From: Pseudomonas flavescens
Lineage (GTDB): Bacteria; Pseudomonadota; Gammaproteobacteria; Pseudomonadales; Pseudomonadaceae
Direction: 5' to 3'
Assembly: GCF_013408425.1 (NCBI RefSeq)
Contig: NZ_JACBYV010000001.1
Coordinates: 2,728,001 to 2,792,000 of the forward strand
DNA length: 64,000 nucleotides
The translations under genes were made by a program, and so were the position numbers. Shown in pieces: positions 25,274 through 35,271 of this stretch (its first letter is position 1; every line of letters begins with the position of its first letter). The notes beneath the pieces are model-generated. The model was given only the letters and a program-made list of their open reading frames with translations, did no database searches and was not told the origin of the DNA.

Positions 25274-25603
25274 ATGCGCCCTATGAAACAGGCTATCTAC
25301 TCCAGCCGTACGGCTGACAAGTTCGTCGTTCGGTTGCCCGACGGCATGCGCGAGCGCATCGCTGATGTCGCCCGCCAACACCACCGCAGCATGAACTCCG
25401 AGATCATCGCCCGCCTGGAGCAGAGCATGCTTCAGGAAGGCGTACTGGACGACGAGGCCGATGTGCGCCTGGACAGCCCGGAGCTTTCCCTGCACGAGCG
25501 GGAACTGCTGCAGCGCTTCCGCCAGCTGTCGCGTCGCCAGCAAAATGCACTCGTCGCACTGATCGCGCACGACGCTGAGATGGCCGCCGGCAACGACGAC
25601 TGA
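25274..25603 (+). CDS. amrZ: Ribbon-helix-helix regulator AmrZ (AlgZ)
   Basis: AmrZ is an Arc-type DNA-binding protein that activates alginate and type IV pilus functions and represses motility genes, including fleQ, in P. aeruginosa. The 109-residue product has the ribbon-helix-helix core ([19 protein letters not shown], then [13 protein letters not shown]) and a C-terminal tetramerisation region ([20 protein letters not shown]) nearly identical to P. aeruginosa AmrZ. The 450 bp upstream, back to phnN, hold one doubtful small frame and no promoter I can assign with confidence. A terminator follows. Confidence 0.95.
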   Translation: MRPMKQAIYSSRTADKFVVRLPDGMRERIADVARQHHRSMNSEIIARLEQSMLQEGVLDDEADVRLDSPELSLHERELLQRFRQLSRRQQNALVALIAHDAEMAAGNDD

Positions 25604-25614
25604 ATCTGCGAAAA

Positions 25615-25643
25615 CAAAAAACCGGCTCCAGGCCGGTTTTTTT
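25615..25643. terminator. Bidirectional terminator between amrZ and mgtE
   Basis: AAACCGG...CCGGTTT stem with A and T runs on either side, between two convergent genes. Confidence 0.85.
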
Positions 25644-25669
25644 GTTGCTTCAGAAAAGCTGTTTCCCCA

Positions 25670-27118
25670 TCAGAGGAGAAACAGCGTAGCCAGCCCGAGA
25701 AAGATGAAAAAACCACCGCTGTCGGTTACCGCAGTGATCATCACACTGGCGCCCATCGCCGGGTCACGCCCCAAGCGCATCAGCGTCATGGGGATCAGCA
25801 CCCCCATCAGCGCAGCCAACAGCAGGTTGAGCGTCATTGCCGCAGTCATCACCACGCCCAGCGACCAGCTGTCGTACAGACCGTAGGCCACCACCCCGAT
25901 CACCCCACCCCAGACCAGGCCATTGATCAATGCAACGCCCAGTTCCTTGCGAATAAGCCGCGATGTATTGCCGTTGCCGGTACTGACCTGATCGAGCGCC
26001 ATCGCGCGGACGATCATGGTGATGGTCTGATTGCCCGAATTACCACCGATACCCGCCACGATCGGCATCAAGGCCGCCAGTGCCACCAGCTTCTCGATGG
26101 AGCCCTCGAACAGGCCGATGACACGCGAGGCCATGAACGCAGTGATCAGGTTGACGGCCAGCCAGGCCCAGCGGTTGCGCACCGACTTCCAGACCGATGC
26201 GAAAATATCTTCCTCTTCACGCAGACCCGCCATGTTGAGGACTTCGCTTTCGCTTTCCTCACGGATCAGGTCGACCATCTCGTCGATGGTCAGGCGGCCA
26301 ATGAGCTTGCCGTTCTTGTCGACTACCGGCGCAGAGATCAGGTCGTAACGCTCGAAAGCCTGAGCAGCGTCATAGGCGTCTTCATCGGGATGAAAGCTGA
26401 CCGGGTCATTGGCCATGACCTCGGCAACCTGCTTCTCCGGGTCGTTGACCAGCAGACGCTTGATCGACAGCACGCCCTTGAGCACCCCGTCGTAGTCGAC
26501 CACGAACAGCTTGTCGGTATGCCCCGGCAGCTCCTTGAGGCGACGCAGGTAGCGCAACACCACCTCCAGGCTGACGTCCTCGCGGATGGTGACCATCTCG
26601 AAGTCCATCAGCGCACCGACCTGCTCCTCTTCATAGGACAGCGCGGAACGCACCCGCTCGCGCTGCTGAGCGTCGAGGGTTTCCATCAGCTCATGGACGA
26701 CGTCACGCGGCAGTTCGGATGCCAGATCCGCCAGCTCGTCGGCATCCATCTCCTTGGCCGCCGCGAGGATCTCATGATCCTCCATGTCGGCGAGCAGCGT
26801 CTCACGCACGGCGTCGGACACTTCGAGAAGGATGTCGCCGTCACGGTCCGCCTTGACCAGTTGCCAGATGGCAAGACGATCTTCCAACGGAAGGGCTTCG
26901 AGAATGTAAGCGACGTCGGCGGAGTGCAGATCATCGAGCTTGCGCTGCAGCTCGGCGAGGTTCTGCCGATGCACCAGACCTTCGACGCGGTCCTGGTGGT
27001 GGCCTTCCTGGCGATGGGTAAGGTCTTCGACCAGTCTGTGCCGCTGCAGCAACTCGACGACCTGAGCGAGTCGGTCCTGCAGGCTTTCTTGCGGCTTCTT
27101 GGTTTCTACTTCTGACAT
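25670..27118 (-). CDS. mgtE: Magnesium transporter MgtE
   Basis: MgtE is a gated Mg2+ channel. The 482-residue protein has the cytoplasmic MgtE-N domain (about 30-165), a pair of CBS domains (about 170-290; VTIREDVSLEVVLRYLRR, LISAPVVDKNGKLIGRLTIDEMV) that sense Mg2+, and five transmembrane helices at the C terminus. The pore motif region (PIVAGIGGNSGNQTITMIVR) and the Asp-containing TAVTDSGGFF are present. GGAG lies before the ATG. The upstream region holds a GC-rich hairpin, and no known Mg2+ riboswitch was recognised. Confidence 0.94.
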   Translation of the reverse strand: MSEVETKKPQESLQDRLAQVVELLQRHRLVEDLTHRQEGHHQDRVEGLVHRQNLAELQRKLDDLHSADVAYILEALPLEDRLAIWQLVKADRDGDILLEVSDAVRETLLADMEDHEILAAAKEMDADELADLASELPRDVVHELMETLDAQQRERVRSALSYEEEQVGALMDFEMVTIREDVSLEVVLRYLRRLKELPGHTDKLFVVDYDGVLKGVLSIKRLLVNDPEKQVAEVMANDPVSFHPDEDAYDAAQAFERYDLISAPVVDKNGKLIGRLTIDEMVDLIREESESEVLNMAGLREEEDIFASVWKSVRNRWAWLAVNLITAFMASRVIGLFEGSIEKLVALAALMPIVAGIGGNSGNQTITMIVRAMALDQVSTGNGNTSRLIRKELGVALINGLVWGGVIGVVAYGLYDSWSLGVVMTAAMTLNLLLAALMGVLIPMTLMRLGRDPAMGASVMITAVTDSGGFFIFLGLATLFLL

Positions 27119-27438
27119 GGCACACTCCGCCCCCAGCGGCGGCGCGCGCCCGCGAGGGTCAATCAGTCAATACGTGATTGCACACTTGGAATTCTGAGTT
27201 ACTACTGGGTAAGTCCATGGTGAGGATCCACAAGCCCCGGCGGGGCTGACAGACGAATAATAACACGCTAATCAGCCATGTACGTGACAAAGGCATGGCA
27301 AGACAAGCGCTTGCAGCGTTTTCCTGAACCCGTCCGCATGAGTTCGAATACTGCGACGCACGTCATCAGGCAGAAGGCACGTGGCAACGGGCAGAGCAGC
27401 GACTAAGCTTGCCAGAACACGTCAGGGAGGACGTCACC
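27119..27438. other. 320-bp gap between mgtE and a secreted-protein gene
   Basis: This is the shared upstream region of two divergent genes. It contains one perfect hairpin (AGCCCC-GGC-GGGGCT, 27233-27247) in the mgtE leader. No other motif or gene was seen. Confidence 0.4.
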
Positions 27439-27930
27439 ATGCAATGGATACGCTGCACAGCCGTCTACGCCATTCTGCTCAGCCCAACCACACTGCCCGC
27501 GTCTAGCGTGTTTCGCTGCGAACATGGCGATGGCCATATCACCTTCAGCCAATATGGCTGCAGCGAAAGTCAGCAGCAGCGAATTCAGGACACCCACAAC
27601 CCCAACCCCGGGAGCGTCGTCACCCCACTGACGCGCCCAGAGCCCACACCGAAAAGCGCAACGGAACCCTCTGAAAAGACGCTGACCGTGATCGGCGAGC
27701 AGCAGGACGGCTGTGGCAATGCCATCATAGGCAGCGCCAGACGCGAAGCGATCATCAGGAAGCAGATACGCACCGGCATGACCCGCAAGGACGTCGAGAG
27801 CGCGCCAGGCAAGCCACAGCGCATCAGCCAACGCAACGGCCAGACGACCTACCATTACACCAGCAAGGACAACAGCGAGCGGCGCACGGTCAGTTTCGAC
27901 CAGAATGACTGCGTAATGGGAAAACGCTAG
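27439..27930 (+). CDS. Secreted DUF4124-like protein, unknown function
   Basis: The 163-residue product has a signal peptide (MQWIRCTAVYAILLSPTTLPASS) and a DUF4124-like start to the mature part (VFRCEHGDGHITFSQYGC). A Pro/Thr linker follows. The C-terminal region (IRTGMTRKDVESAPGKPQRIS) recalls the SmpA/OmlA (BamE) type of fold. GGGAGG is eight bases before the ATG at 27439, so the longer frame from 27409 is not used. There are five Cys, of which one is in the signal peptide. A strong terminator follows. Confidence 0.8.
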   Translation: MQWIRCTAVYAILLSPTTLPASSVFRCEHGDGHITFSQYGCSESQQQRIQDTHNPNPGSVVTPLTRPEPTPKSATEPSEKTLTVIGEQQDGCGNAIIGSARREAIIRKQIRTGMTRKDVESAPGKPQRISQRNGQTTYHYTSKDNSERRTVSFDQNDCVMGKR

Positions 27931-27937
27931 ACAAAGA

Positions 27938-27967
27938 AAAAGGGCCTGCATCACTGCAGGCCCTTTT
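27938..27967 (+). terminator. Terminator after the DUF4124-like gene
   Basis: A 13-bp stem AAAAGGGCCTGCA/TGCAGGCCCTTTT with a four-base loop. It lies between this gene and the tRNA-Arg cluster on the other strand. Confidence 0.85.
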
Positions 27968-27972
27968 GGGTA

Positions 27973-28049
27973 TGGCGGACTCAGGAGGATTCGAACCTCC
28001 GACCGCTCGGTTCGTAGCCGAGTACTCTATCCAGCTGAGCTATGAGTCC
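27973..28049 (-). tRNA. tRNA-Arg (anticodon ACG), copy 1
   Basis: A 77-base cloverleaf on the minus strand with anticodon loop CTACGAA between CTCGG/CCGAG, a T arm with GGTTCGAATCC, and an encoded CCA. Downstream-most of three tandem copies. Confidence 0.95.
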
Positions 28050-28344
28050 GTTGCAGATCACCTGAATGCCGTTGCATTCATGCGACCCTTGGCGCTTTTA
28101 GACCAGATCACCGCTGGTTGAAACAAAATGGTTCGTACTGCTACAAGCCATTCAATATGGCGGACTCAGGAGGATTCGAACCTCCGACCGCTCGGTTCGT
28201 AGCCGAGTACTCTATCCAGCTGAGCTATGAGTCCGTTGCAGATCACCTGAAAGCCAATGCGCCTTCATGCGACCCTTGGCGCTTTTAGACCAGATCACCG
28301 CTGGTTGAAACAAAATGGCCCGTACTGCTACAAGCCATTCAAGA
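28050..28344. repeat. Near-identical spacers of the tRNA-Arg tandem repeats
   Basis: The two intergenic spacers, 28050-28157 and 28235-28344, share blocks such as GCGACCCTTGGCGC and GATCACCGCTGGTTG in the same order. They differ mainly at about 28063-28080 and 28250-28265. The similarity shows recent duplication or gene conversion of the tRNA units. Confidence 0.85.
28158..28234 (-). tRNA. tRNA-Arg (anticodon ACG), copy 2
   Basis: Same 77 bases as the other two copies. The spacers on either side are also near-identical, so the unit is a tandem duplication of about 186 bp. Confidence 0.95.
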
Positions 28345-28421
28345 TGGCGGACTCAGGAGGATTCGAACCTCCGACCGCTCGGTTCGTAGCCGAGTACTCT
28401 ATCCAGCTGAGCTATGAGTCC
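28345..28421 (-). tRNA. tRNA-Arg (anticodon ACG), copy 3
   Basis: Same 77 bases again; nearest to tRNA-Ser and rsmA. The three copies and tRNA-Ser are likely cut from one precursor. Confidence 0.95.
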
Positions 28422-28491
28422 GTTGGTGTTTTTAGACCAGATCACCTCTGGTTTGTTTGCCAATCCGGCCTGAGCCCGATTTGCCAAATAA

Positions 28492-28582
28492 TGGCGGAGA
28501 AGGGGGGATTCGAACCCCCGACACCCTTTTGAGGTGTACTCCCTTAGCAGGGGAGCGCCTTCGGCCACTCGGCCACCTCTCC
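28492..28582 (-). tRNA. tRNA-Ser (anticodon GCU)
   Basis: A 91-base class II tRNA on the minus strand with a long variable arm, anticodon loop CTGCTAA and encoded CCA. It sits 61 bp downstream of rsmA, the usual pseudomonad arrangement. Confidence 0.95.
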
Positions 28583-28643
28583 GCAACACGGGGCGCATGA
28601 TAAACATGTTTTCCCCGTTTGCAAACCAAAATTTCGATAAAAA

Positions 28644-28829
28644 TTAGTGGTTTGGTTCTTCGCCCTTCTCTTTCTGGATGCGCTGGTAAATCTCTTCACG
28701 GTGAACGGCGACTTCCTTAGGCGCATTGACGCCAATCCGCACCTGATTACCTTTAACGCCCAACACGGTGACAGTGACTTCGTCACCCACCATCAGGGTC
28801 TCTCCGACCCGGCGAGTCAGAATCAGCAT
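28644..28829 (-). CDS. rsmA: RNA-binding global regulator RsmA/CsrA
   Basis: RsmA binds GGA motifs in mRNA leaders and represses translation, balancing motile and sessile life. The 61-residue protein has the CsrA signature: [18 protein letters not shown] at the N terminus, [19 protein letters not shown], and a basic C-terminal tail. AAGGAG lies before the ATG. It is downstream of lysC with a 181-bp gap that holds a possible AlgU-type promoter. Confidence 0.97.
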   Translation of the reverse strand: MLILTRRVGETLMVGDEVTVTVLGVKGNQVRIGVNAPKEVAVHREEIYQRIQKEKGEEPNH

Positions 28830-28923
28830 TCCTTTCTCCTTACGGATTCAATTTCGGACAACAAGTCTTTAAGCGGTTGCAAAGCACCGGCCAGAATCAA
28901 GACGAAACCGCCAGCACCCGAGT

Positions 28924-28952
28924 TTTGACCAGCGCGGACGGAAAGAAAGTTC
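28924..28952 (-). promoter_or_regulatory. Possible AlgU (sigma-22) promoter for rsmA
   Basis: On the minus strand GAACTT and TCAAA are 18 bases apart, one more than the usual 16-17. P. aeruginosa rsmA is known to have an AlgU-dependent promoter in the same gap. Confidence 0.4.
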
Positions 28953-29010
28953 CACCAACACCGACCAAAAGAGCAAAAGGCGCGGAATGACCGCGCCTCT
29001 TGCAGATGCC

Positions 29011-30249
29011 TCAGTCGCCTTGACGGGCCGGAGCATCGAGTTCGAACGCAGTGTGCAGGGCACGCACCGCCAATTCCAGATATTTCTCTTCGATGACCAC
29101 CGAGACCTTGATCTCGGAGGTGGAGATCATCTGGATATTGATGTTTTCCTTGGCCAGCGCCTCGAACATACGGCTGGCCACACCGGCGTGGGAACGCATG
29201 CCGACGCCGACGATGGACACCTTGGCGATGTTGACGTCACCGACCACCTCACGGGCCCCCAGCTCGCGCGCAGTGGCTTCCAGCACCTGTTGGGCGCTCT
29301 GGTAGTCGTTGCGGTGCACGGTGAAGGTGAAATCGGTGGTGTTATCGTGAGCGACATTCTGCACGATCATGTCCACTTCGATATTGGCGGAGCTGATCGG
29401 GCCAAGGATCTTGAACGCAACGCCCGGCAAATCAGGTACGCCACGGATGGTCAGCTTGGCTTCGTCGCGATTGAAAGCGATGCCGGAGATGATCGGCTGT
29501 TCCATGGATTCCTCTTCATCAAGGGTAATGAGGGTGCCCGGGCCCTCCTGGAAGCTGTGCAGAACGCGCAGCGGGACGTTGTATTTACCGGCGAATTCCA
29601 CCGAGCGAATTTGCAAGACTTTCGAGCCCAGGCTGGCCATTTCCAGCATCTCTTCGAAGGTGATCTTCTCGAGGCGCTGGGCTTTCGGCACCACCCGCGG
29701 GTCGGTGGTGTAGACACCATCGACATCGGTGTAAATCTGGCACTCATCGGCCTTCAGGGCCGCCGCCAGAGCGACGCCAGTGGTGTCGGAACCACCACGC
29801 CCGAGGGTGGTGATGTTGCCCTGCTCGTCGACGCCCTGGAAGCCGGCCACCACCACCACGCGACCCGCTTTCAGGTCGGCACGGATATTGGTGTCGTCGA
29901 TGCTCAGGATGCGCGCCTTGGTATGCGCGCTGTCGGTCAGGATGCGTACCTGGCTGCCGGTGTAGGACACCGCCGGCACGCCACGCTTGATCAGGGCCAT
30001 GGCCAGCAGCGCGATGGTCACCTGCTCGCCGGTGGACACCATCACGTCCAGCTCGCGGGCTATCGGCTGGTCATCGCTGATCTGCCTGGCCAGTTCGATA
30101 AGGCGATTGGTCTCGCCGCTCATGGCCGATACCACGACGACGATGTCGTCACCCTTTTCGCGGAATTTCTTCACCTTCTCGGCGACCTGCGCGATACGCT
30201 CGACGGTGCCGACGGAAGTACCGCCGAATTTCTGTACGATCAAAGCCAT
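29011..30249 (-). CDS. lysC: Aspartate kinase LysC
   Basis: LysC phosphorylates aspartate, the first step toward lysine, threonine and methionine. The 412-residue protein has KFGGTSVGTVERI at the N terminus, the SGETNRL and GRGGSDTT kinase motifs, and two C-terminal ACT domains (about 265-400) for feedback control. An internal start for a separate beta subunit is possible, as in other class-II aspartate kinases, but was not tested. It lies between alaS and rsmA. Confidence 0.96.
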   Translation of the reverse strand: MALIVQKFGGTSVGTVERIAQVAEKVKKFREKGDDIVVVVSAMSGETNRLIELARQISDDQPIARELDVMVSTGEQVTIALLAMALIKRGVPAVSYTGSQVRILTDSAHTKARILSIDDTNIRADLKAGRVVVVAGFQGVDEQGNITTLGRGGSDTTGVALAAALKADECQIYTDVDGVYTTDPRVVPKAQRLEKITFEEMLEMASLGSKVLQIRSVEFAGKYNVPLRVLHSFQEGPGTLITLDEEESMEQPIISGIAFNRDEAKLTIRGVPDLPGVAFKILGPISSANIEVDMIVQNVAHDNTTDFTFTVHRNDYQSAQQVLEATARELGAREVVGDVNIAKVSIVGVGMRSHAGVASRMFEALAKENINIQMISTSEIKVSVVIEEKYLELAVRALHTAFELDAPARQGD

Positions 30250-30360
30250 TTCAAAGCTGCCTCAGCCCATGAAGGGCGCCCATTAAACAGACAACACCGC
30301 ACACCACCAGACCGCTCGCCGGGCACGGCGGGCGATCTGGCCACGCTTGCGTTACGGGCC

Positions 30361-32985
30361 TTAGAGGCCCTGCTCGACGAACGGGCCGATCAGCGCCAGA
30401 GCGCCGTCCAGTGCGGCCGCATCGACCCCACCACCCTGCGCCATGTCCGGCCGACCACCACCTTTGCCGCCGACGGCAGCAGCGGCCTGTTTCATCAGGT
30501 CACCGGCCTTCAGCTTGCCAGTCAGATCCTGCGTCACACCGGCCACCAGAACGACCTTGTCGTCCTGCACGCCGCCGAGCAGGATCACTGCGCTGCCGAG
30601 CTTGTTCTTCAGTTGATCGACCAGCGCCAGCAAGCCCTTGCCATCCAGGCCATCGATGCGCGCGCTGAGCGTCTTGACGCCCTTGATCTCCACGGCCGAA
30701 CCGGCCAGGTCGCTGCCTGCTGCACTGGCAGCCTTGGCCTTGAGCTGGTCCAGCTCCTTTTCCAGCTGGCGATTGCGATCGATCACCGCAGCGAGCTTGT
30801 CGAGAAGGTTGTCGCGACTGCCCTTGACCAGCGACGCGGCCTCCTTCAATTGCTCTTCAGCACCATTGAGGTAGGCGAACGCGGCAGCACCGGTAACCGC
30901 TTCGATACGCCGTACACCCGCTGCCACACCGCCTTCGCTGACGATTTTGAACACACCGATATCACCGGTGCGGTTGGCGTGGATGCCGCCACACAGCTCG
31001 ACCGAGAAGCCATCGCCCATGGTCAGCACGCGCACGTTGTCGCCGTACTTCTCACCGAACAGCGCCATGGCACCCTTGGCCTTGGCGCTTTCGATATCCA
31101 TCTCTTCGGTCTGCACGGGCGTATTGCGGCGCACTTCGCGGTTGACGATTTCTTCCAGCTCCCTGAGCTGCTCCGGCTTGATCGCCTCGAAGTGACTGAA
31201 GTCGAAGCGCAGGCGCTGACTGTCCACCAGCGAACCTTTCTGCTGCACGTGCTCGCCAAGGACCTGACGCAACGCGGCATGCAACAGGTGAGTCGCCGAG
31301 TGATTGAGCCCGGTTGCAGTACGCACCGAGGCATCCACTTCGGCATTGATGGTGGCGCCCACGCTCAGGCTGCCCTTGCTGACCACGCCGTGGTGCAGCC
31401 AGGCACCACCGACCTTGGTGGTGTCACGCACGTCGAAACGCACGCCCGGGCCTTCGAGGAAACCACAGTCACCGATCTGGCCTCCGGATTCGGCATAGAA
31501 CGGCGTCTGGTCGAGAACCACCACGCCCTCCTCGCCTTCGCTCAGGGTGTCGACGGATTGACCGTCGCGCAGCAGCACCAGCAGCTCGCCACTGGCAACG
31601 GTGGCGGTGTAACCGAGGAAGCGGGTATCGGTGTCGACCTTGACCAGGCTGTTGTAGTCCACCCCGAAGGAACTGGCGGAGCGCGCACGCACGCGCTGAG
31701 CTTCCATCTCGCGCTCGAAGCCGGCCTCGTCGAGGGTCAGCTCGCGCTCACGGGCGATGTCACCGGTCAGGTCCATCGGGAAGCCGTAGGTATCGTACAG
31801 TTTGAAGATCACTTCGCCCGGAATCACCGTGCCGCTGAGTTCGGCCAGGTCCTGCTCGAGGATCTTCAGCCCTTGCTCCAGGGTCTTGGCGAACTGCTCT
31901 TCTTCGGTTCTCAGCACGCGCTCGATATGCGCCTGCTGCTGCTTGAGCTCCGGGAAGGCTTCGCCCATCTCGCTGGCCAGTGCCGCGACGATCTTGTGGA
32001 AGAAACTGCCCCTGGCGCCCAGCTTGTTGCCGTGACGGCAGGCGCGGCGGACGATGCGGCGCAGCACGTAGCCGCGGCCCTCGTTGGACGGGGTGACGCC
32101 GTCGGCGATCAGGAAGCTGCAGGAGCGGATGTGGTCAGCCACCACTTTCAGCGACGCGTCGCCGTTGTTGGCGCAGCCGATAGCCTGGGCGCTGGCATCG
32201 AGCAGGCTCTGGAACAGGTCGATCTCGTAGTTCGAGTTGACATGTTGCAGGACCGCGCTGACGCGCTCCAGGCCCATGCCGGTGTCCACGCTCGGCGCCG
32301 GCAGCGGGTGCAGAACACCGTCAGCCGTGCGATTGAACTGCATGAACACGTTGTTCCAGATTTCGATGTAACGGTCGCCGTCTTCTTCCGCAGAGCCGGG
32401 TGGACCGCCCCAGATGTGGTCGCCGTGGTCGAAGAAGATCTCGGTGCACGGGCCGCACGGGCCGGTGTCACCCATGGTCCAGAAGTTGTCGGACGCGTAT
32501 GGCGCGCCCTTGTTGTCGCCGATGCGGATCATCCGCTCGGCTGGCACACCGACTTCCTTGTTCCAGATGTCGTAAGCCTCGTCATCGGTGGCGTAGACCG
32601 TTACCCAGAGTTTTTCCTTGGGCAGGTTCAGCCACTTCTCACCGGTGAGGAATTCCCAGGCGAAGTGGATGGCATCACGCTTGAAATAGTCGCCAAAGCT
32701 GAAATTGCCGAGCATTTCGAAGAAGGTGTGGTGACGCGCGGTATAGCCGACGTTTTCCAGGTCATTGTGCTTGCCACCGGCACGCACGCATTTCTGGCTG
32801 GTCGCGGCGCGGGTATAGGCGCGCTTTTCCAGGCCCAGGAAGCAGTCCTTGAACTGGTTCATGCCTGCGTTGGTGAACAGCAACGTCGGGTCGTTGTTCG
32901 GAATCAGGGAGCTGGAAGCGACACGGGTGTGCCCCTTCTCTTCGAAGAAGCTCAGGAAAGCTTCACGGATTTCTGCGCTTTTCAT
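30361..32985 (-). CDS. alaS: Alanyl-tRNA synthetase
   Basis: AlaS charges tRNA-Ala and edits mischarged serine and glycine. The 874-residue product has the class II catalytic domain ([19 protein letters not shown], then [19 protein letters not shown]), the editing domain with HSATH and the Cys/His zinc motif ([15 protein letters not shown]), and the C-terminal C-Ala oligomerisation domain. The ATG at 32985 gives the pseudomonad start [10 protein letters not shown]; another ATG two codons upstream is possible. It is followed by lysC 111 bp later. Confidence 0.97.
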   Translation of the reverse strand: MKSAEIREAFLSFFEEKGHTRVASSSLIPNNDPTLLFTNAGMNQFKDCFLGLEKRAYTRAATSQKCVRAGGKHNDLENVGYTARHHTFFEMLGNFSFGDYFKRDAIHFAWEFLTGEKWLNLPKEKLWVTVYATDDEAYDIWNKEVGVPAERMIRIGDNKGAPYASDNFWTMGDTGPCGPCTEIFFDHGDHIWGGPPGSAEEDGDRYIEIWNNVFMQFNRTADGVLHPLPAPSVDTGMGLERVSAVLQHVNSNYEIDLFQSLLDASAQAIGCANNGDASLKVVADHIRSCSFLIADGVTPSNEGRGYVLRRIVRRACRHGNKLGARGSFFHKIVAALASEMGEAFPELKQQQAHIERVLRTEEEQFAKTLEQGLKILEQDLAELSGTVIPGEVIFKLYDTYGFPMDLTGDIARERELTLDEAGFEREMEAQRVRARSASSFGVDYNSLVKVDTDTRFLGYTATVASGELLVLLRDGQSVDTLSEGEEGVVVLDQTPFYAESGGQIGDCGFLEGPGVRFDVRDTTKVGGAWLHHGVVSKGSLSVGATINAEVDASVRTATGLNHSATHLLHAALRQVLGEHVQQKGSLVDSQRLRFDFSHFEAIKPEQLRELEEIVNREVRRNTPVQTEEMDIESAKAKGAMALFGEKYGDNVRVLTMGDGFSVELCGGIHANRTGDIGVFKIVSEGGVAAGVRRIEAVTGAAAFAYLNGAEEQLKEAASLVKGSRDNLLDKLAAVIDRNRQLEKELDQLKAKAASAAGSDLAGSAVEIKGVKTLSARIDGLDGKGLLALVDQLKNKLGSAVILLGGVQDDKVVLVAGVTQDLTGKLKAGDLMKQAAAAVGGKGGGRPDMAQGGGVDAAALDGALALIGPFVEQGL

Positions 32986-33206
32986 TGGCATTTTCCAGGA
33001 AAACAGGCGGCCACGGCGAAGCCGGCAAAAGCCCGCATTATATCGGGCTTGTCCGTGGCGGCTAGGGCATAGCCTGAATTATTTCCCGCAGGCTCGATGG
33101 CCGGAAATCAGCGGCCTGCACCACTGGCCGGCAAACCGGAAGCGGGCTGCATGATACGGCCCGCAGGCCAGGTCGGCATGGCAGGAGCCTGGCCCATGGG
33201 GCAGCC

Positions 33207-34208
33207 TCAGGCGCGAAACGCGGCGAAGGCCTCGATCACCTGCCCCACAGCATCGGCCCCCACATCCAGATGGGTGACCATACGCAGACGTGGTGCAGCG
33301 CTGAGGCGAATGCCGCGCTCGGCGCAGAAGGCTTTCAGTTCGCCGGCACGCTCACCGATCTGCACGTAGACCATGTTGGTCTGCACCGGCTCGACCGAGT
33401 AACCCAGCTCACGCAGGCCTGCCGCCAGGCAATCGGCATTGGCGTGATCCTCGACCAGCCGCTCGACCTGATGATCCAGCGCGTACAGCCCAGCGGCCGC
33501 CAGCACGCCAGCCTGACGCATGCCGCCACCGACCATCTTGCGCAGGCGCCGGGCCTTGCCGATCAGCGCCTCACTGCCGCACAGCACGGACCCTACCGGC
33601 GCCCCCAGGCCCTTGGACAGGCACACGGAAACGGAGTCGAAATGCCGAGTGATTTCACTCGCTTCGACATTCTGCCTGACGGCCGCATTGAACAGGCGAG
33701 CACCGTCGAGGTGCAGCGCCAGGCCCTTGTCGCGGGTAAAGGCGCGGGCGGCAGCCAGATACTCCAGCGGCAGTACCTTGCCCTGCATGGTGTTCTCCAG
33801 CGCCAGCAGACGGGTGCGGGCGAAATGGAAGTCGTCCTGCTTGATCGCCGCCTCGACACGGGCCAGATCCAGCGAGCCATCGAGTTCCATGTCCAGCGGT
33901 TGGGGCTGAATCGAGCCGAGCACGGCAGCGCCGCCGCCCTCGTACTTGTAGGTATGCGCCTGCTGGCCGACGACGTATTCGTCGCCGCGCTCGCAGTGGG
34001 CCATCAGGCCCAGCAGGTTGCTCATGGTACCGGTCGGTACGAACAGCGCCGCGGCGAACCCCAGTTGCTGCGCCAGGCGCTGTTCCAGGCGGTTGACGGT
34101 CGGATCCTCGCCATACACGTCGTCGCCCAGCTCGGCGGCCAGCATCGCTTCTCGCATGCCGGCAGTGGGCTGGGTGACGGTGTCGCTACGCAGATCGATG
34201 ATAGGCAT
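33207..34208 (-). CDS. ltaE: Low-specificity L-threonine aldolase
   Basis: A PLP enzyme that splits L-threonine or L-allo-threonine into glycine and acetaldehyde. The 333-residue product starts [15 protein letters not shown], has [11 protein letters not shown], and the Lys-bearing [18 protein letters not shown] region where PLP binds. CAGGAG lies before the ATG at 34208; the 33-codon longer frame would overlap the end of astE. It lies between astE and alaS, as does PA0902 in P. aeruginosa (from memory). Confidence 0.9.
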   Translation of the reverse strand: MPIIDLRSDTVTQPTAGMREAMLAAELGDDVYGEDPTVNRLEQRLAQQLGFAAALFVPTGTMSNLLGLMAHCERGDEYVVGQQAHTYKYEGGGAAVLGSIQPQPLDMELDGSLDLARVEAAIKQDDFHFARTRLLALENTMQGKVLPLEYLAAARAFTRDKGLALHLDGARLFNAAVRQNVEASEITRHFDSVSVCLSKGLGAPVGSVLCGSEALIGKARRLRKMVGGGMRQAGVLAAAGLYALDHQVERLVEDHANADCLAAGLRELGYSVEPVQTNMVYVQIGERAGELKAFCAERGIRLSAAPRLRMVTHLDVGADAVGQVIEAFAAFRA

Positions 34209-34251
34209 GGGCACTCCTGTGCGAGCAGGTGAACGGAGGATGGCAATGCCA

Positions 34252-35262
34252 TCACCCCAGTAGAGAGGCCTCGGCCGGGACGATGAGGATGCCGGCGCGC
34301 TGGCCATTATGCACTTTGGGGTTGGGGAAAATGATGCGTGCGCCCTGCTCCTCGACCACCCAGCGGCTGCTGGCCAGGTCTTCCGCCAGCAGATAGCCGG
34401 GCGCCAGTTCGGTGAAATTCTCCACGTCGGCGGGCAGGTGCAAGGTAAAGGCGTCGCTGTGCTTGATCACCTCACGGGCGAAGGCGAACAGTTGAAGGTG
34501 CTCGGTAGCGGCCTCGTCCACCGGCGGTTCGCAGCCTTCGATGAGTGCTTGCAGACGGAGCTCCAGGCGGTCCAGATTGACCAGTTCGTTGTGCCCGAAC
34601 GGTCTGGCCTTGCCCAGCTCGAGGGTGAATGCCTCGGCCCCCAGCCCGGCGTAGGTGTAGGCACTGAAGGTGGTCGATGGCTGACTTTGCAGGAGCACCG
34701 CGTCGATGCCGGCAGCCTGCAGGCGGGCACACTCGTGCCGCGACTGACGACGCCCCTCGACCCAGGGATACAGGGCGAACTGCTCGATCCGCGACGCGCG
34801 GATGGCCGTATGCAAGTCGTAATGCAGGCGGGTACGTCCGGCATCGGCGAAGAACGAAGCCGCCAGGTGCTCCAGCTCACAGGCGCGCATCGCCTCGGCA
34901 CCACTGCTCAGCTCATGCCGACCACTGAACAGGCGATTGATGTCCTGCTCGATGAAGCGTTCACCACGACGCATCGCCGGTGGGTTGCCGAACAGCAGCA
35001 GCAAACGCGCGTGCGGCTGCAGCTCGTTACGGGCGATGCGCCGCAGCAACCTGTCGAGCAGCTCGATCGGCGCCGTCTCGTTGCCATGGATACCCGCCGA
35101 GAGCAGCAGGTCCATGCCATTGTCGCGACCACCAGCCGGTGTCACTTCGAGTGCCCCCTCGGCCAGCCATCGCAGGCGCGTACCCTCCGGCGTCAGCTGG
35201 ATCTTCGAGGCCGGCTCGTGGCCGGCCAGGGTCAGTTCGAGCAGTTTGCCGAGGGCGAGCAT
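34252..35262 (-). CDS. astE: Succinylglutamate desuccinylase
   Basis: Last enzyme of the arginine succinyltransferase route: it splits N-succinylglutamate into succinate and glutamate. The 336-residue protein has the zinc carboxypeptidase motif HGNE ([12 protein letters not shown]) and a later His (YDLHTAIR) as the third ligand. The Glu-containing [14 protein letters not shown] is also present. GAGG lies seven bases before the ATG. It is 9 bp after the small conserved gene and follows astB in the operon (aruE in P. aeruginosa). Confidence 0.95.
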   Translation of the reverse strand: MLALGKLLELTLAGHEPASKIQLTPEGTRLRWLAEGALEVTPAGGRDNGMDLLLSAGIHGNETAPIELLDRLLRRIARNELQPHARLLLLFGNPPAMRRGERFIEQDINRLFSGRHELSSGAEAMRACELEHLAASFFADAGRTRLHYDLHTAIRASRIEQFALYPWVEGRRQSRHECARLQAAGIDAVLLQSQPSTTFSAYTYAGLGAEAFTLELGKARPFGHNELVNLDRLELRLQALIEGCEPPVDEAATEHLQLFAFAREVIKHSDAFTLHLPADVENFTELAPGYLLAEDLASSRWVVEEQGARIIFPNPKVHNGQRAGILIVPAEASLLG

Positions 35263-35271
35263 GGGCGTTCC

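Noticed and set aside
27119..27438. Mg2+ riboswitch before mgtE
   Set aside because: Only one simple hairpin is visible; the conserved M-box or ykoK motifs were not recognised.
27973..28421. CRISPR-like regularly spaced repeats
   Set aside because: The repeats are 77-base tRNA-Arg genes with cloverleaf structure, not short palindromic repeats with unique spacers.
28987..33072. A 1361-codon open frame on the plus strand
   Set aside because: It is the shadow of lysC and alaS. High-GC codon use leaves the opposite strand open, and the translation has no family features, unlike the two synthetase/kinase proteins on the minus strand.
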